A program made the translations under genes and the position numbers. 64,000 nt of DNA from Chionoecetes opilio (Eukaryota > Arthropoda > Malacostraca > Decapoda > Majidae), in the NCBI GenBank assembly GCA_016584305.1, contig JACEEZ010020869.1:95001-159000 (forward strand), read 5' to 3'. The notes under the pieces were generated by a model, which was not told the DNA's origin, made no database searches, and was given only the letters and a program-made list of their open reading frames with translations. Shown piece after piece: positions 20,597 to 31,655 of this stretch (the stretch's first letter is position 1; each line of letters starts with the position of its first letter).

Positions 20597-20608
20597 TGGT
20601 AGCAGAGC
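20597..20608 (+). promoter_or_regulatory. Primer binding site for initiator tRNA-Met
   Basis: TGGTAGCAGAGC, one base after the 5' LTR end (TTTATCA), is complementary to the 3' end (GCTCTGCTACCA) of initiator tRNA-Met. This fixes the LTR boundary. Confidence 0.85.
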
Positions 20609-20652
20609 AGTTGGAGAGAAGTGACAGTGGTCCCATTGTGGGTCTATTCAAC

Positions 20653-21280
20653 ATGGCGTCTGTGCTTAAACCCCCCCCCCCCCCCCGTACTGGAAGATAT
20701 AGAAAATTATGAACAATGGAAGGAGGATGTTTTGATGTGGAAAGAAATAACAGATTTAAGTAAGAATAAGCAAGGACTGGCTGTACATCTCACGTTGAAA
20801 GGCCAAGCTAGGGAAGTGGCAAATCAAGTTTCAACTGCAGACAAAAAGCAAGATAATGCACTAGATATTCTCTTAGATAAACTGGATGAAGCTTTTCTTA
20901 AAGAACCAAAGAGAAGAAAATTTATGGCATATCAAGATTTCGAGGAATGTGTCAGGAAGGAAGGGATGCAAATTTGTGATTTTATGAGAGAATTTGATAC
21001 AAAGTATTTTAAAATGAAAGAGAAAGGAATGGTATTACCTGATGAAGTGCTTGCATTTAGACTTGTTAAGAATTGTAGACTATCTGAAGTGCAGAGGGAC
21101 CAAGTGATGGCTTCAACAAAACCATTGTCATTTAAGGAAGTAAGAGCAACACTGAAAAGAATGTTTGAATCAAGTGCTGGAATTAGTGACTTGGATCATG
21201 GGGTACAGGTGAAGGAGGAACCATTGTATGTAACTAAGGCCCCTGACACGCAGGAGAAGAGAGGAGGATCAAGACTATAA
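20653..21280 (+). pseudogene. Copia Gag capsid region
   Basis: The Gag capsid part of the copia element. The natural start is probably the ATG at 20653 (MASVLK), just after the primer binding site. A run of 16 C at 20671-20686 then shifts the frame relative to the long ORF. That ORF reads VLEDIENYEQWKEDVLMW, GLAVHLTLKGQAREVANQV, LLDKLDEAF and FREF-type capsid text (ICDFMREFDTKYFKM), typical of the copia Gag (UBN2-type) fold. Gag forms the virus-like particle that packages element RNA. A TAA at 21278 ends the frame just before the zinc knuckle. Confidence 0.75.
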
Positions 21281-21289
21281 GATAATTAT

Positions 21290-21511
21290 ATGAAGAGTCA
21301 GGAGGAGGACGTCAGGTGGACCACAAATTATGGAAACCAAAGAGATTATGGCAGAAATTGGAATAGAGGTAGAAGGTACAGTAGGTATGGCAGATACCCA
21401 AGGAGAAACTGGAGAAGTGCGGGATATGACAGTGGCTGTTTCGAATGTGGTTCTAAGGTTCATTGGGCAAGGAATTGTGATAAGAGGAAAGAGGAGGACA
21501 AAGTGATATGA
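21290..21511 (+). pseudogene. Copia Gag nucleocapsid with zinc knuckle
   Basis: Same frame as the Gag capsid region but beyond its stop. It is Arg/Tyr-rich (RNWNRGRRYSRYGRYPRRNW), followed by CFECGSKVHWARNC, a CX2CX4HX4C knuckle that binds RNA. It ends at a TGA soon after. In an intact element this would be the C-terminal part of Gag. Confidence 0.8.
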
Positions 21512-21570
21512 CTAGATAATTTTTTTGAGGACCACAGTAGCACAATGAAGTTAAGAAAAGAGACAATAGG

Positions 21571-22161
21571 ATGTGCTGTATTGGCACGGGCTGTAATGTA
21601 AATGTATGTGGTGAAAAGTGGTTACAGGAATATGAGGAAATGTTAGATAAAAATGAAAGAGGTCTTGTTGAAGAATACAGAACCAGTAAATATTTCAGAT
21701 TTGGTGATGGACAATCTTTAAAAGCACACAAAAGGGTGAAAATACCTGGATATATAAATAAGGAGAAAATAGAAATTGAAACTGAGGTCATTATGTCAGA
21801 CATACCTCTATTGCTCAGTAAAACCTTTATGAAGGAAATGAGCATGGTGATACATTTAGGGGATGACCGTATCCATTGGAAAAGAGGTGAGATCAAAGGT
21901 TTGAAAATAACTGGTACTGGGCATTATGCTATTCCCATAAACAAGTGCCAGAATTTTGAAGGTGAAAGAAATTTCATGAAATATGTCCTGCACACTCATG
22001 GAGAGGAGACCTCCAGGAAGAAAGCGTTAAAATTGCACAAACAATTTGCTCATCCCTCAAAAGAAAAGTTGCTCAAATTAATTAATGTGGAGCTGGAGGA
22101 AGAAATTAGGAAACTTGAAGAGACATGCGAAACATGTATCAAGTTTCAGAAAACCCTGTGA
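21571..22161 (+). pseudogene. Copia protease and pre-integrase region
   Basis: It begins at the protease active-site region. The visible reading is CCIGTGCNVNVCGEKWL; the catalytic Asp expected just before the T-G is absent, apparently through a small deletion with a frame change. The body of an aspartic protease fold follows (FGDGQSLKAHKRVKIPG, IPLLLSKTFMKEM). The C-terminal part carries a zinc-binding pre-integrase motif (LHKQFAHPSKEKL, then CETC). The frame shifts near 22150 before the integrase. Confidence 0.75.
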
Positions 22162-23018
22162 GACTGATAGTCAGTGTGCCAATGGCTAATTATTTTAATG
22201 AGATGATCAGCATGGACCTTAAGGTTTGGAAGGAGAAATACTTCCTGGTTATGGTTGATATGGCCACAAGATATTGCAATGCCTGTGTAATCACAAGTAA
22301 AGCAGCAGAGGTTATCATAGATGCAGTGATGAGACATTGGGTGGCATTGTTTGGGGCTCCCAAGAAAATTTTAACTGACAATGGAGGTGAATTTAATGAC
22401 AATGAAATCAGGAGTATGTGCGAAAATTTTAACATCAGAGTAATGTGCACTGCAGCGGAAAGCCCTTGGAGTAATGGGGTCTGTGAAAGACTCAATGCAG
22501 TGTTGAAGAACAATGTGCTGAAGATTAAAGAGGAAAACAAATGTAACATTGACACTGCACTGGCTTGGGCTATGGCAGCCAGGAATGCACTACATAACAA
22601 CCACGGGTTTTCCCCAAATCAGTTGGTTTTCAGTTTTAACACAAATCTGCCCAATATAGGAGAGGGTGGCCCTTCAGCATTAGAGAATATTACACCATCA
22701 CAGACTGTAGCCAACAATTTGATAGCTCTGCGGAAGTCAAGAGAAGAATTTATCAAAGCAGATGCTAATGAGAGAATTAGAAGAACCTTATCTCATAACA
22801 TTAGAAAAACTGAGGATGAGAATATTGAAACTGGCAGTTATGTGTATTACAAGCGTGATGGTGAGGACAGATGGCGGGGTCCGGCACGAGTTATTGGGAA
22901 GGATGGTAAGGTTAACGTATTGAGACATGGCGGACAAATGGTGCTAGCTCACATATGCAGAGTAAAAGGAATGGTGGACCAAAGCAACAGTGTTGACAGT
23001 GACATGAAGGAATACTAG
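22125..23018 (+). pseudogene. Copia integrase
   Basis: Integrase core with its acidic triad visible: Asp in ISMDLKVW, Asp in LTDNGGEF and Glu in NGVCERLN. A C-terminal region follows with a GSYVYYKRDG and RWRGPARVIG chromatin/DNA-binding type domain. It inserts the cDNA and makes the 5-bp target duplication seen around the element. The frame ends at a TAG at 23016, although the RT-upstream linker continues in the same frame, so this is a simple nonsense change. Confidence 0.85.
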
Positions 23019-23099
23019 AAGTGTAAGGAGACAAATGAAACAGGAAGTCAGCAAAGTCAAGAGTATGAGAGTGAAGATGATGACGACAATACCAATGGA

Positions 23100-24325
23100 G
23101 TGGATAATGGAAAGGAAGTGACTACAAGAGTTGATGAGCCAGAAAGAAAAACAACTGCACCTAAGGTAGGAAAAAGATATGAAGTTACGCTGGCAGATTC
23201 CAATGAGAATATTAACGTCAAAATTTTGAGTAGAGCTGGGAAGGTGACAGGAAAGTACAAGGAATGCTTTAATTTTCGCAATGAACAGAATGGGGAAGAA
23301 TCGTGGATGGATTTTGGAAGAGATGTGATAGATATGAGAGAGATGCAGGAAGATGAAGAGATTATGATCACCATATCAGATGAGAAGACTATGGATGCCA
23401 AAAGGAAAGAAATTGAAAATTGGGAAGCAAATGAAGTCTTCGAGGATGTGGAATGGGAAAGCCAAGTCACTATATCTACAAGATGGGTGGTAACAGAAAA
23501 GCAGAACAATGAGGGCGAGACAGTAAAAGCTAGATTAGTAGCAAGAGGATTCGAAGAAGAACTTGAGGATGGTATAAACACGGAGTCGCCAACTTGTAGT
23601 AAGGAAGTTCTAAGACTGGCATTAAGTACTGTATTATGTTAATGAAGAAATGAACATGTCATACAATTGACATAAAGGCAGCGTACAGTCAAGTTCATCA
23701 GATCAATCGGGAAGTGTTCTTGCAGCCACCACCAGAGTTTTTCTGTGGCAAGGTTTGGAAATTGAAGAAAACTGTATATGGTCTTAATGATGCTGCTAGA
23801 GCCTGGTATGAGACCGTAAAAGACGAGCTGGTGAGACTGGGTATGAGACCATCGAAATATGATCCGGCTATGTTTGTGTTCAACGAAGGTGACATCTTAG
23901 AGGGAATAGTGTGCATCCATGTCGATGATTTCTGTTGGGGAGGCACAAGGAAACTTGAAGAAAGTGTGATATCAAAATTGCAGAAGGCATTTATGATTGG
24001 TGACACTGATTCTGGGCAGTTCAAGCATGTAGGTATTAATGTAAAGCAAGAAAATGATGGAATAAGCTTAGATCAGGAGAGCTACATAAAATATCTGCAT
24101 CAAGTGGAGATAAGTCAGAAGAAGAGCCAAATGAAGGAAATGCCATGGAATGAGGAGGAAGTACATTTGTACATGTCGCTTGTAGGTCAGCTAAACTGGA
24201 TAGGGACACAGACAAGACCTGATATCTCATTTGAAGTGTGTTCATTGAGTACGAGGTTTGGAAAATGCACAATGGGAGATCTTATGGAGACTAACAAGGT
24301 GATCAAAAGAGTGAAAACAGACTAA
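23100..24325 (+). pseudogene. Copia reverse transcriptase
   Basis: The RT is split over two frames at about 23640. The upstream part has IENWEANEVFEDV and TRWVVTEK...VKARLVARGF, the classic copia RT entry. The downstream part starts before 23714 with TIDIKAAYSQVHQ (first catalytic Asp), then WKLKKTVYGLNDAARAWY and HVDDF (HVDD in place of the usual YVDD). SLVGQLNWIGTQTRPDISF follows. A TAA at 24323 interrupts it before RNase H. Confidence 0.85.
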
Positions 24326-24349
24326 ATCAGCCTATTCTTCCCAGTGGTA

Positions 24350-24827
24350 ACTGACGATGTATATCTGGAGTGTTACAGTGATGCAAAATTTGCTAATCTA
24401 AGTGATTGTGGTTCTCAGGGTGGATTTATTATATTTCTAGCTGATGGAAATAGTAAGAGATGTCCTATCATGTGGAAATCAAGGAAAATCAGAAGTCGTT
24501 AAGTCAACTTTAGCTGCTGAAACACTGGCATTATTGGAAGTGGCTGAGAGTGCCTATTACATAGGAAAAATCTTGGAAGACATTGGTATAGGCAAAAGTG
24601 TACCTATAAAATGTTTTGTAGATAACAAGTCACTTGTTGATGCTTTAAGGTCCATGAAGAAAGTGGAGGATAAATACCTTAGAATTAATATGGCTTGTCT
24701 GAAAGAAATGTTAGAAAAGCAAGATATTTCGTCAGTGGAGTGGATAGCTACCAATAAGCAAATGGCAAATTGCTTGACCAAAAAAGGACCATCACTTCTG
24801 ACACTGCTTGAAGCCATTACGAAGTAA
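24350..24827 (+). pseudogene. Copia RNase H
   Basis: Residues of the copia RNase H are present: YSDAKFANL (first Asp), a WKSRK block, STLAAETLALLE (Glu), FVDNKSLVDAL (Asp) and the terminal WIATNKQMANCLTKKG. A frame break separates the first Asp from the rest near 24440. A TAA at 24825 is directly followed by the polypurine tract and the 3' LTR. Confidence 0.8.
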
Positions 24828-25236
24828 GAAGGGAGAAAAAAAATAGAGGGAATTTTGTTGATTAGATAAGTAGGGTAGTCATAAGTTTGTTGGTATTATG
24901 ATGTCTCGGTGTCTCGAAGCAGGTGAGCTGCTGACGTGGCAACACTGATGTGGCCAGTCAGGGAAGGCGGCTATCAGCTGTTTTAGTGGGAGTGTTGACA
25001 GAGGTCGGGAGCTCCTGTTTGTAGTGACAGTTCAGCTGCTGGGTACATAGCTACTGGGGTATTGACGGATATTTGTTGCTGGAGTATTCATTAATGGTAT
25101 CTGATGCTGTTGTTGAAGGATATTGGGTTGTTCTTCGTTTGGTGAGGTTTGACTTTGTCCTGGCAAGTTTGTTGACTTTGAGTGCTGTCAATTGGAGAGT
25201 GTGGAGGCCACAACGAATCAAGGTAATGTGTTGATA

Positions 25237-26056
25237 CAGGGATGTCAATTTTCTGCGGATTCGCGGATTTCCGAGTATTTTATTGCCAGCTGGGTCATTT
25301 CTGTGAATCGTGTAGATTCGGGTTAAAAACATTTTTTGGAGGTGGTGTACATAGTTGCCTAGCCCACAGCTGAACCTGACCCTGGCCACTGATCTAGCAC
25401 AGACCATAACACATTTTTTGGCTGCCTAGCGGGAAGTTAATACTAGGCTGCCGATATCTCCTGACTCCACTGCTATAAGTTTGCTCAGGAGGCAGTATGT
25501 TGGGGGTGGAATACAGCAGCCCACAGCCAGTATGTTGGGGGTGGATTACAGCAGCCACAGCCAGGTGAGATAGCTCTGGTGATCCAGGGGTCTGGTATCG
25601 ATTGGCACACTGCCCTCACTGTGTCAAGTTTGCAGGCTCCAGGCCTAGAGAGTTCAATGCAGGGATGCCACAGCAGGAGGCAAGCCAGATTGGCCAGAGG
25701 GTATATACTCAATATAGTATGGCCAGAGATATATACATATACACAAATTGTGGACACAAAAACAGACAAAATTGAGACCAGAAATGATTATATTCAGATT
25801 AAGTTAGTACATACAAGAGGACCTCTACGTATCGCCATGATGGTCCCTTTTTTCAATTTTCTCAAGTTGAACAATGATTGATCAATTTAATACCAAATTA
25901 CTTCATCAGAACCTCTTCCGCATTCAAACAACCACCCTCCGGGACAGGTTCCCTCGCTCACGGTTTCGGTCAGCCTCGCTGGCGCTCGGATGAGTTGTCG
26001 CCCTATTTCTTTATGTCAGAGGTTTTTTTCTTCAAGATGACATCTGGTTTGATTCA
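25237..26056. mobile_element. Insertion within the copia 3' LTR
   Basis: The LTR text stops at TTGATA (25236) and resumes at TACATGTATATC (26057), compared with the 5' LTR. The left edge CAGGGATGTCAATTTTCTGC looks like a hAT-type end. No clear partner end or duplication is visible, so the insertion carried a small deletion or has rearranged. Inside is a roughly 34-bp unit in two copies (CAGTATGTTGGGGGTGGA) at 25494-25560. No ORF of note. Confidence 0.6.
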
Positions 26057-26122
26057 TACATGTATATCTGAATCTACAATTGTGTATTTGTTGATGGTGA
26101 TTGCCAATAATTTATCATTAAG

Positions 26123-27386
26123 GACATATTTACTTGTAAATTTATGAAAAGTTATTAAAAAAAGGTTTTGTAAGGGAAAACAAATGATTTTGAGAATGTA
26201 CCCAAATACAATATTCACAGTGCAGTGAATGTGAATGAAAATTTTTTACTAGTTAGAATGTAAAGAGAATGTGTTACCTAGGTAACCAAAATCGGTCATT
26301 TATTGCAGGATGCTCCACGAATTTATATTCTAATATTATCTACCTATGACATGTAGCTCAGATTTAATGTTGTAAGTATACCTTTATTGCTTTTCTGCTA
26401 TGTGTTTAAACTGGAAAATTTGCAGTAAATATAATGGTATTATTTCGGTAGTGGGCTTTCAAAAGTCCTAGGTTCTTACCTCCATTACCATGTATCTTTC
26501 TTTCTTCCTGTGTATTTTGAGCCCCATTTCCCATGGCGCAATCGAATATTAATGGCATTACATGTACTACCGAAAATCTACCGTTATTTCAGCCAGAAAG
26601 TTAAGTTAGGTTAAATCAGATTAGGTTAGGTTAGAGGTGTGGTTTGGTTTAGTAAGAAGATATAGAGATAAAACGAAAATTACCAATACTATGGCAGTGT
26701 GAAGCTTAGCAATGTTTGCGGGGCGGGCCTGGAGGGGCAGGGCGGGCACCCCCACCAACACACATGTAAACAAACATTGATTTCCGACAAAGACGAGAGC
26801 CAGATTAATTCAAAACACACCAAAACTATTCATGAAAACTAAGTTTCGGCCTCGAAATCGGTGGTTGCCCAATAACAAAAATTTACCAAGATATTAAGGT
26901 AACACTGTAAGGTAAACATCTCTACCTTTTTGTTATTGTTGAAGGGCACCGATGTCGGGATCGAAGATATTCGCCATGGTTTACACCTGTGAATCTATCA
27001 CATTTGCGAGGGTTGATTAGTCTTCCTCAGGAAGGTAGAGGTCAAGGCATGATGGTATGGTGTGATTTGGCCTTGAGGTGGATAAAGTTGTGGCGCTGTG
27101 ATGGGTCTTGGTCTTGGTGTGATGTGTGGAAGGCTTCTGTCCTGTCTACAGGTATCGTTGCAGCCTTTTTACTAACACTCTTTCCAGTTACAGTTTACCA
27201 TTTCCTTATCCATAGAGATACAGGGGTGAGGATTGAGGGATCGAGGTGGTATAAAGGCCTACCCTGTCTCCCATCCATTTACAGTGGAGAGTGGCAGCGG
27301 GACTGCGGAAGGAGGGTGATGTTTACATATGACGGCCATCTTGGTAGCAGAAATAGCCACCTTGGTGCCCCACCTCTTGTTTTCTC
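26123..27386. other. Inside of outer element with repeat fragments
   Basis: 26425-26640 resembles the right arm of the foldback at 13518-16180 (CCCATTTCCCATGGCG, ATTTCAGCCAGAAA, TTAGGTTAAATCAGATTAGG). 26698-26885 is the second copy of the repeat at 11886-12046. The rest is AT-rich without a recognisable gene; an ORF at 26989-27390 shows no motif. Confidence 0.4.
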
Positions 27387-27789
27387 TTAAAGTAATCGTC
27401 CAGACCCATTTTTTTTGTGCCTAATTATGTTGAATGTTCATTCAAAACACCTAATCCACCAAAACTAATTTATTTCCAGGCCTTATATCCGTAAAAACAC
27501 GACTTTTGTAAAAAGCGCTCGAAAAAAACTTCCCTCCAACAGGGCCACGAATATTATTGATGACGTCACAAGAGGTGCTCAAATGTAAACAAGAGTCGTC
27601 TGCATTTGTGACACCCATCGTATCGACCAGCAAATGTAAATGATGAGCAATTGTAGTTCGGTGTCAAACAGTGAATCTGTCGCTGTGACAGATGTAGAGT
27701 ATGATGCTCAATCTGAGACTGAAGTAGATGATGCTGGTCGCGTATATGTGAAAAACCAACCGCCGAATGTGATAAGATGTTCGAGCCAG

Positions 27790-27818
27790 AATACAAAGCC
27801 CGCTATGGTGTGTGGCAG

Positions 27819-27896
<78 letters not shown>

Positions 27897-28640
27897 AAGG
27901 TGAAATATACGATGATAAATAAGAAAAAACACTAAGAAACCAATAAAAATGCATGTTTGAAGGAGGAAGAAGAAGGGGAAGACCAGAGGGGGAGGAAGAC
28001 TCAGGACAATAATGACCTCGTGATGTTAGTAGACGATTTAGCAAAGAGGAGAGAGGGAAGGAGGGAGAGAGCCGACTGGCGAACAGGTGTTAGCGGAACC
28101 TGAGAATCAGGAGGACCTGGCACCTCTCCAAAACATGGATTGGTAAGTGGGGGAAACTATAATCTTTGCGTAGGAATCACAATGAAGGTACTTTCGAGAA
28201 AATCCTATGGTTAGTTTTGAAACACACACACACACACACATCTCTGATTGTCGGACGAAAGGATAAGGAGAGAGAGAGAGAGAGAGAGAAAAAAAATAAT
28301 AATCGACTAGAAATAAGGAAATGGAGAGGAGGCCTCTTTCTCTCCGACAGGGGCTTAATTTAGAGGAACCCTCAAATTTTCTCATTCCCTCCCTCCATTC
28401 TTCTCTCCTTCCTTCCCTCTCTCCTCCTTGCTAAATCGTCTACTAACATCAAGAGGTCATTATTATCCTGAGTCTTCCTCCCCATCCTCCTCTTCTTCTT
28501 CCCCCTCCTATTCCTCCTTCAAACATGCATTTTTATTGGTTTCTTAAGTGCTTTTGCTTATTTATCCTCGTATATTTCATCTTGCTCTCTCTCTCTCTCT
28601 CGCTCTCTTTTCTGTCACACACCATAGCAGGCTTTGTACG
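27790..28640. repeat. Long inverted repeat (hairpin) with GA-rich arms
   Basis: The left arm 27790-28080 and right arm 28385-28640 are inverted copies with only scattered differences. Shared words are GCTATGGTGTGTG, the (GA)n tract, GAAATATACGA, CCAATAAAAATGCATGTTTG and TGATGTTAGTAGACGATTTA. The spacer is about 300 bp and holds a small CA tract. A transcript through it would fold into a stem of about 250 bp. Confidence 0.85.
27820..27897. repeat. (GA)n microsatellite
   Basis: A pure GA tract in the left arm of the hairpin. The Arg-Glu and Ser-Leu ORFs read from it are artefacts. Confidence 0.98.
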
Positions 28641-29633
28641 CTATAGTGTGTGGCTACGGGATGGGTGGGTGGGTGTAGGGTGATGGTAATCTACCCATGT
28701 CCGCCGCACTAATCTTTTCAACACATTTAACGTTGTCGTATCGGTCTGAAACGTGTGCAAACTTCTCTGGAAAGCCACAGCTGTCTTGCTGCACCCATAA
28801 AGGATTCATGCATATGGCATATCGCAAAAAAATCTATCAGAAACACCTAAAAATCTTAAAATACTATATTTATCTCGTGTGTTTACGTGCTTTTGTATTG
28901 CCGTGGGGCTGGGAGGCTTACTCCTGTGACGTCACCGAGCCGTGGTGTGTCGTCTGCAAGCCTTGAGGAGCGTTTTCGAAGCTCGGGGAATTTGCAGATT
29001 TTGATTGCGGATTATTTAAATCTCTGCGGATTATTTAAAAACGGCTGACTGGATGCAAAAAGTGACAATATATTGTTGATATACTCGATAATGGCTTTAA
29101 TTTTATTGCATTAAATCAGGAATGATGAAATGGTCTGGACGATTACTTTAAACTCCAACTTTTTCTTGGTGTTATGCATTACTGTTGACATTATTAGTAA
29201 CGCAGTTACAAATTTGTGTTCGGTGGTCTACTGCTCAACACAGATCACTCCAGACCCCCTTAGTAATACACCTCCAGCCATTCTGCCTTCTCTGCCCGAC
29301 CTCTCATTACTAATATGGCCGCATTAGACGCATGGTGAATTTTGCATTCCCTTTCTGAGGAAAAAACTGTGTCTTATGCGCCGGCAAATACGGTATATAT
29401 AATTAATTACAGTAAAACAACAAAATAACAGTTTAACCTGTTGGTGACATTACTATATATAATATTTGGGAGATGTGAAGAAGTCCACATGCCGTGATGA
29501 CAGGGCATGGCTTGTCAGGACTTAGACCAACTTACCGGTGTAAAACTTGAGGCCGCCGCTTTAGCTGACCGATGGCTTTCTACACGGTGCTTCATGTCCG
29601 CTCGTGTGCCCTGCAAGTATCACATTAAGAAAA

Positions 29634-30132
29634 CATGCTATAGCCTATAATCCAAGCTCCCTTATTTTGTCGGTGGTGTTTTTTTCCTTAGCTTAGTTAT
29701 TTATGTGACAGTATGATAATCATAATATGAAGCGAAATATCAAATGCATCCGATTGCTTAAGGTAACATTAAGAACTAATAAGAGAAATAAAATTTACCT
29801 TCGGAAATAAGCTGGTCAGTGCACGCGCTAAACCAAGCTGGCCAATGTGACGCTTATGCCAGCTGACTCCGTTGAACCTGACACATGTGTTTGGTGCATT
29901 TAAAAATGATGCAATATTTGTAGTTGGAAAAAAAAGTATAACAAAACTTTTATTTTTCTTAATCATAGCCCATATTATAATGAAGTTGTGTTTTTATTCA
30001 GACAGTCCTAGTGGGACGATGGGGGACCCAAATAATTACAATTGATTTCTCGTAATTACCAGATGTGCTGGGCCCCTAAAAGCGCGGGCCCTGCGCACAG
30101 GCCCGTTGTGCCCTGCCCTAAATCCGGGCCTG
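29634..30132. mobile_element. hAT-like element remnant
   Basis: It matches the right part of 12345-13124: CATGCTATAGCCTATAATCC at the start, GGGACGATGGGGGACCCAAA, and the right end CCCTAAATCCGGGCCTG. The left end is missing. Confidence 0.8.
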
Positions 30133-30503
30133 GGAGTGAGCGTAAGGAGAGCGAGCAAGAATCAAGTCATGGCATGTTATGTGCTTGCTCTCAGTCTAAG
30201 TGTGCCGCCTCCCGTCCTCCTCCCATGCAGGATAAGTTGCCAGAATACACAAAAATGTATTAGTATGTGACTATTTTGTCATATTTATTGAAAATAGGTC
30301 ACAAAACCTACTATCATCAGACACACGCTCGGCGGCGTGCCACGCCCACCCGGTGGGTATTTAAATTCCCCCGGCCCAGGACATTAAAATTTTCGGATTT
30401 TGAAAAAAATTTCGCCATTCGACACTTCTAGGCCAGATCAATTTGCCTGACCGTATAACTCAAACTCTTTATTATTTTTATATATTCATAATATACTCTA
30501 GTG

Positions 30504-31655
30504 CAGTGCTCTTCAATCTTTTTTGATGTCGTCCACCCCTAGTAGTGATTTGGTAAGAACTGTCCACCACAATTTTTTTCTCTTTAAAATCTCACGGCTC
30601 TGACATTTTAAATCTAACTATATCATTCTACAAAATATATAGGTAGGAAAAGGCAGCTTCACTCATTTTAAATTTACAGTTTACATATTCTTCTGTATAA
30701 TAACACATGCAGTCGAAAACTATAAATATACAAGGAAAAATTAAGCATACCTTCGGAAATCCACAGCAAATGCATTTTTCTTCATGAAACCATATTAAAA
30801 TTGCACCTAATATGCGATTCTTTGGTAATCCAGAAAACTAAGCCTTTTCCTTCAAGAAACAAATATCTGTGGCTTGGCTGCTGTTGCAATTTGTCTGCTA
30901 TCAGCTTAAATCGAGGCATCAGACAATTTTAAAGTGCAACCCACATAAGAGGATCCAAATTCAGAATGGCATTCCTTTTCTATGCCTTGATTAAAATTAA
31001 GCTTGAGAAACTTTGTTGACACAGACGTGATGTTGGCATCTGCACAAACATGGCTGTTGCCTTCTCAGCTTACTCCTTGTAGCGTGACTATCAAGCAGGA
31101 CAACCCAGCAATGCAATGCATAGGATGGCCAAATGTTTTGAAAGCTGCGTTTTAAGAATAATCCACTGGAAGCTCTAATAGGGCATCAGAATGATCAGTT
31201 CCATCATCTGAGAATGGATGAAGCTTCCACATGTTGGAGGTCTGAGGTGTCTTGGAAATAGAAGTCAAGGTTTTCCTGCATCAAAGTCAGGTGTCTGGTA
31301 ATTCAGGGGGACATTCGTACCGCCAGTGTCTGCTCTGCTGTCTGCATACCATGTGCCCAGCCACTGCCAGCCAGCCATATAGGTAGCAAAGACTTCAAAA
31401 TCAGAACAACACCTCTTTTCTACATTGCTTTTAATTTTTTTCACCTTCAGTTTGAATCCATATATTTTCCCTATACTACTTGTAAAAATATCCCCACCTT
31501 TACCTAGTTTTATACCATAGATTTATTTTCCCTTATCTATACCGACACGTGGCATGATCTCGTCCACCCACCTGTCCACCTCATGACAGCCGTCCACCCC
31601 TCACTCAGTCTCGTCCACCTTTAGGTGGACCGTTCACCCAGGTTGAATAGCACTG
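30504..31655. mobile_element. hAT-like element (CAGTGCT ends)
   Basis: The ends CAGTGCTCTTCAATC and its inverse from the right, CAGTGCTATTCAACC, start a 1.15-kb element. GTCCACCCCTA and GGTCCACCTAAAGGTGGACG are subterminal. TCTAG occurs just outside on both sides, but no clean 8-bp duplication is seen. The interior has no intact ORF; it may be decayed transposase. Confidence 0.6.

Larger units (their letters stand above)
16422..26117 (+). mobile_element. Ty1/copia LTR retrotransposon with both LTRs interrupted
   Basis: The 5' LTR is 16422-16758 plus 20470-20595; the 3' LTR is 24856-25236 plus 26057-26117. Both run TGTTGATTAG to TTTATCA, about 450 bp when uninterrupted. The flanking duplication is TTGAG (16417-16421) and TTAAG (26118-26122), one mismatch. 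A primer binding site, TGGTAGCAGAGC, at 20597-20608 matches the 3' end of initiator tRNA-Met. A purine-rich tract lies at 24826-24851. The order is Gag, protease, integrase, RT, RNase H, which is the copia order. Many frameshifts and stops make it inactive. It may belong to the GalEa-type copia elements known from decapods (inference). Confidence 0.9.
27387..29151. mobile_element. TTAA-flanked TIR element (Kolobok- or piggyBac-like)
   Basis: The ends are TTAA-AGTAATCGTCCAGACC and its exact inverse, with TTAA on both sides (27387-27390 and 29148-29151). TTAA duplication is used by Kolobok and piggyBac. The AG start favours Kolobok. The interior contains a GA tract, a long inverted repeat at 27790-28640 and short coding-like text (MFEPEYKARYGVWQK on the plus strand near 27780). 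No full transposase. Confidence 0.65.
16321..29395. mobile_element. Outer TIR element of the nest
   Basis: The left end CACCGTATTTGCCGGCGCAT at 16321 and the right end ATGCGCCGGCAAATACGGT ending near 29394 are inverted and match over about 28 bp (through AAGACACA). TA flanks both. Everything from 16422 to 26117 is a later copia insertion, so the native length is only about 3.4 kb. Related but distinct ends are at 32445-33476 and 44690-44757. Pairing of these two ends is inferred from orientation and fit. Confidence 0.5.

Noticed and set aside
27664..28044. Ser-Leu repeat ORFs
   Set aside because: Translation of the GA/TC tract in the hairpin arm.
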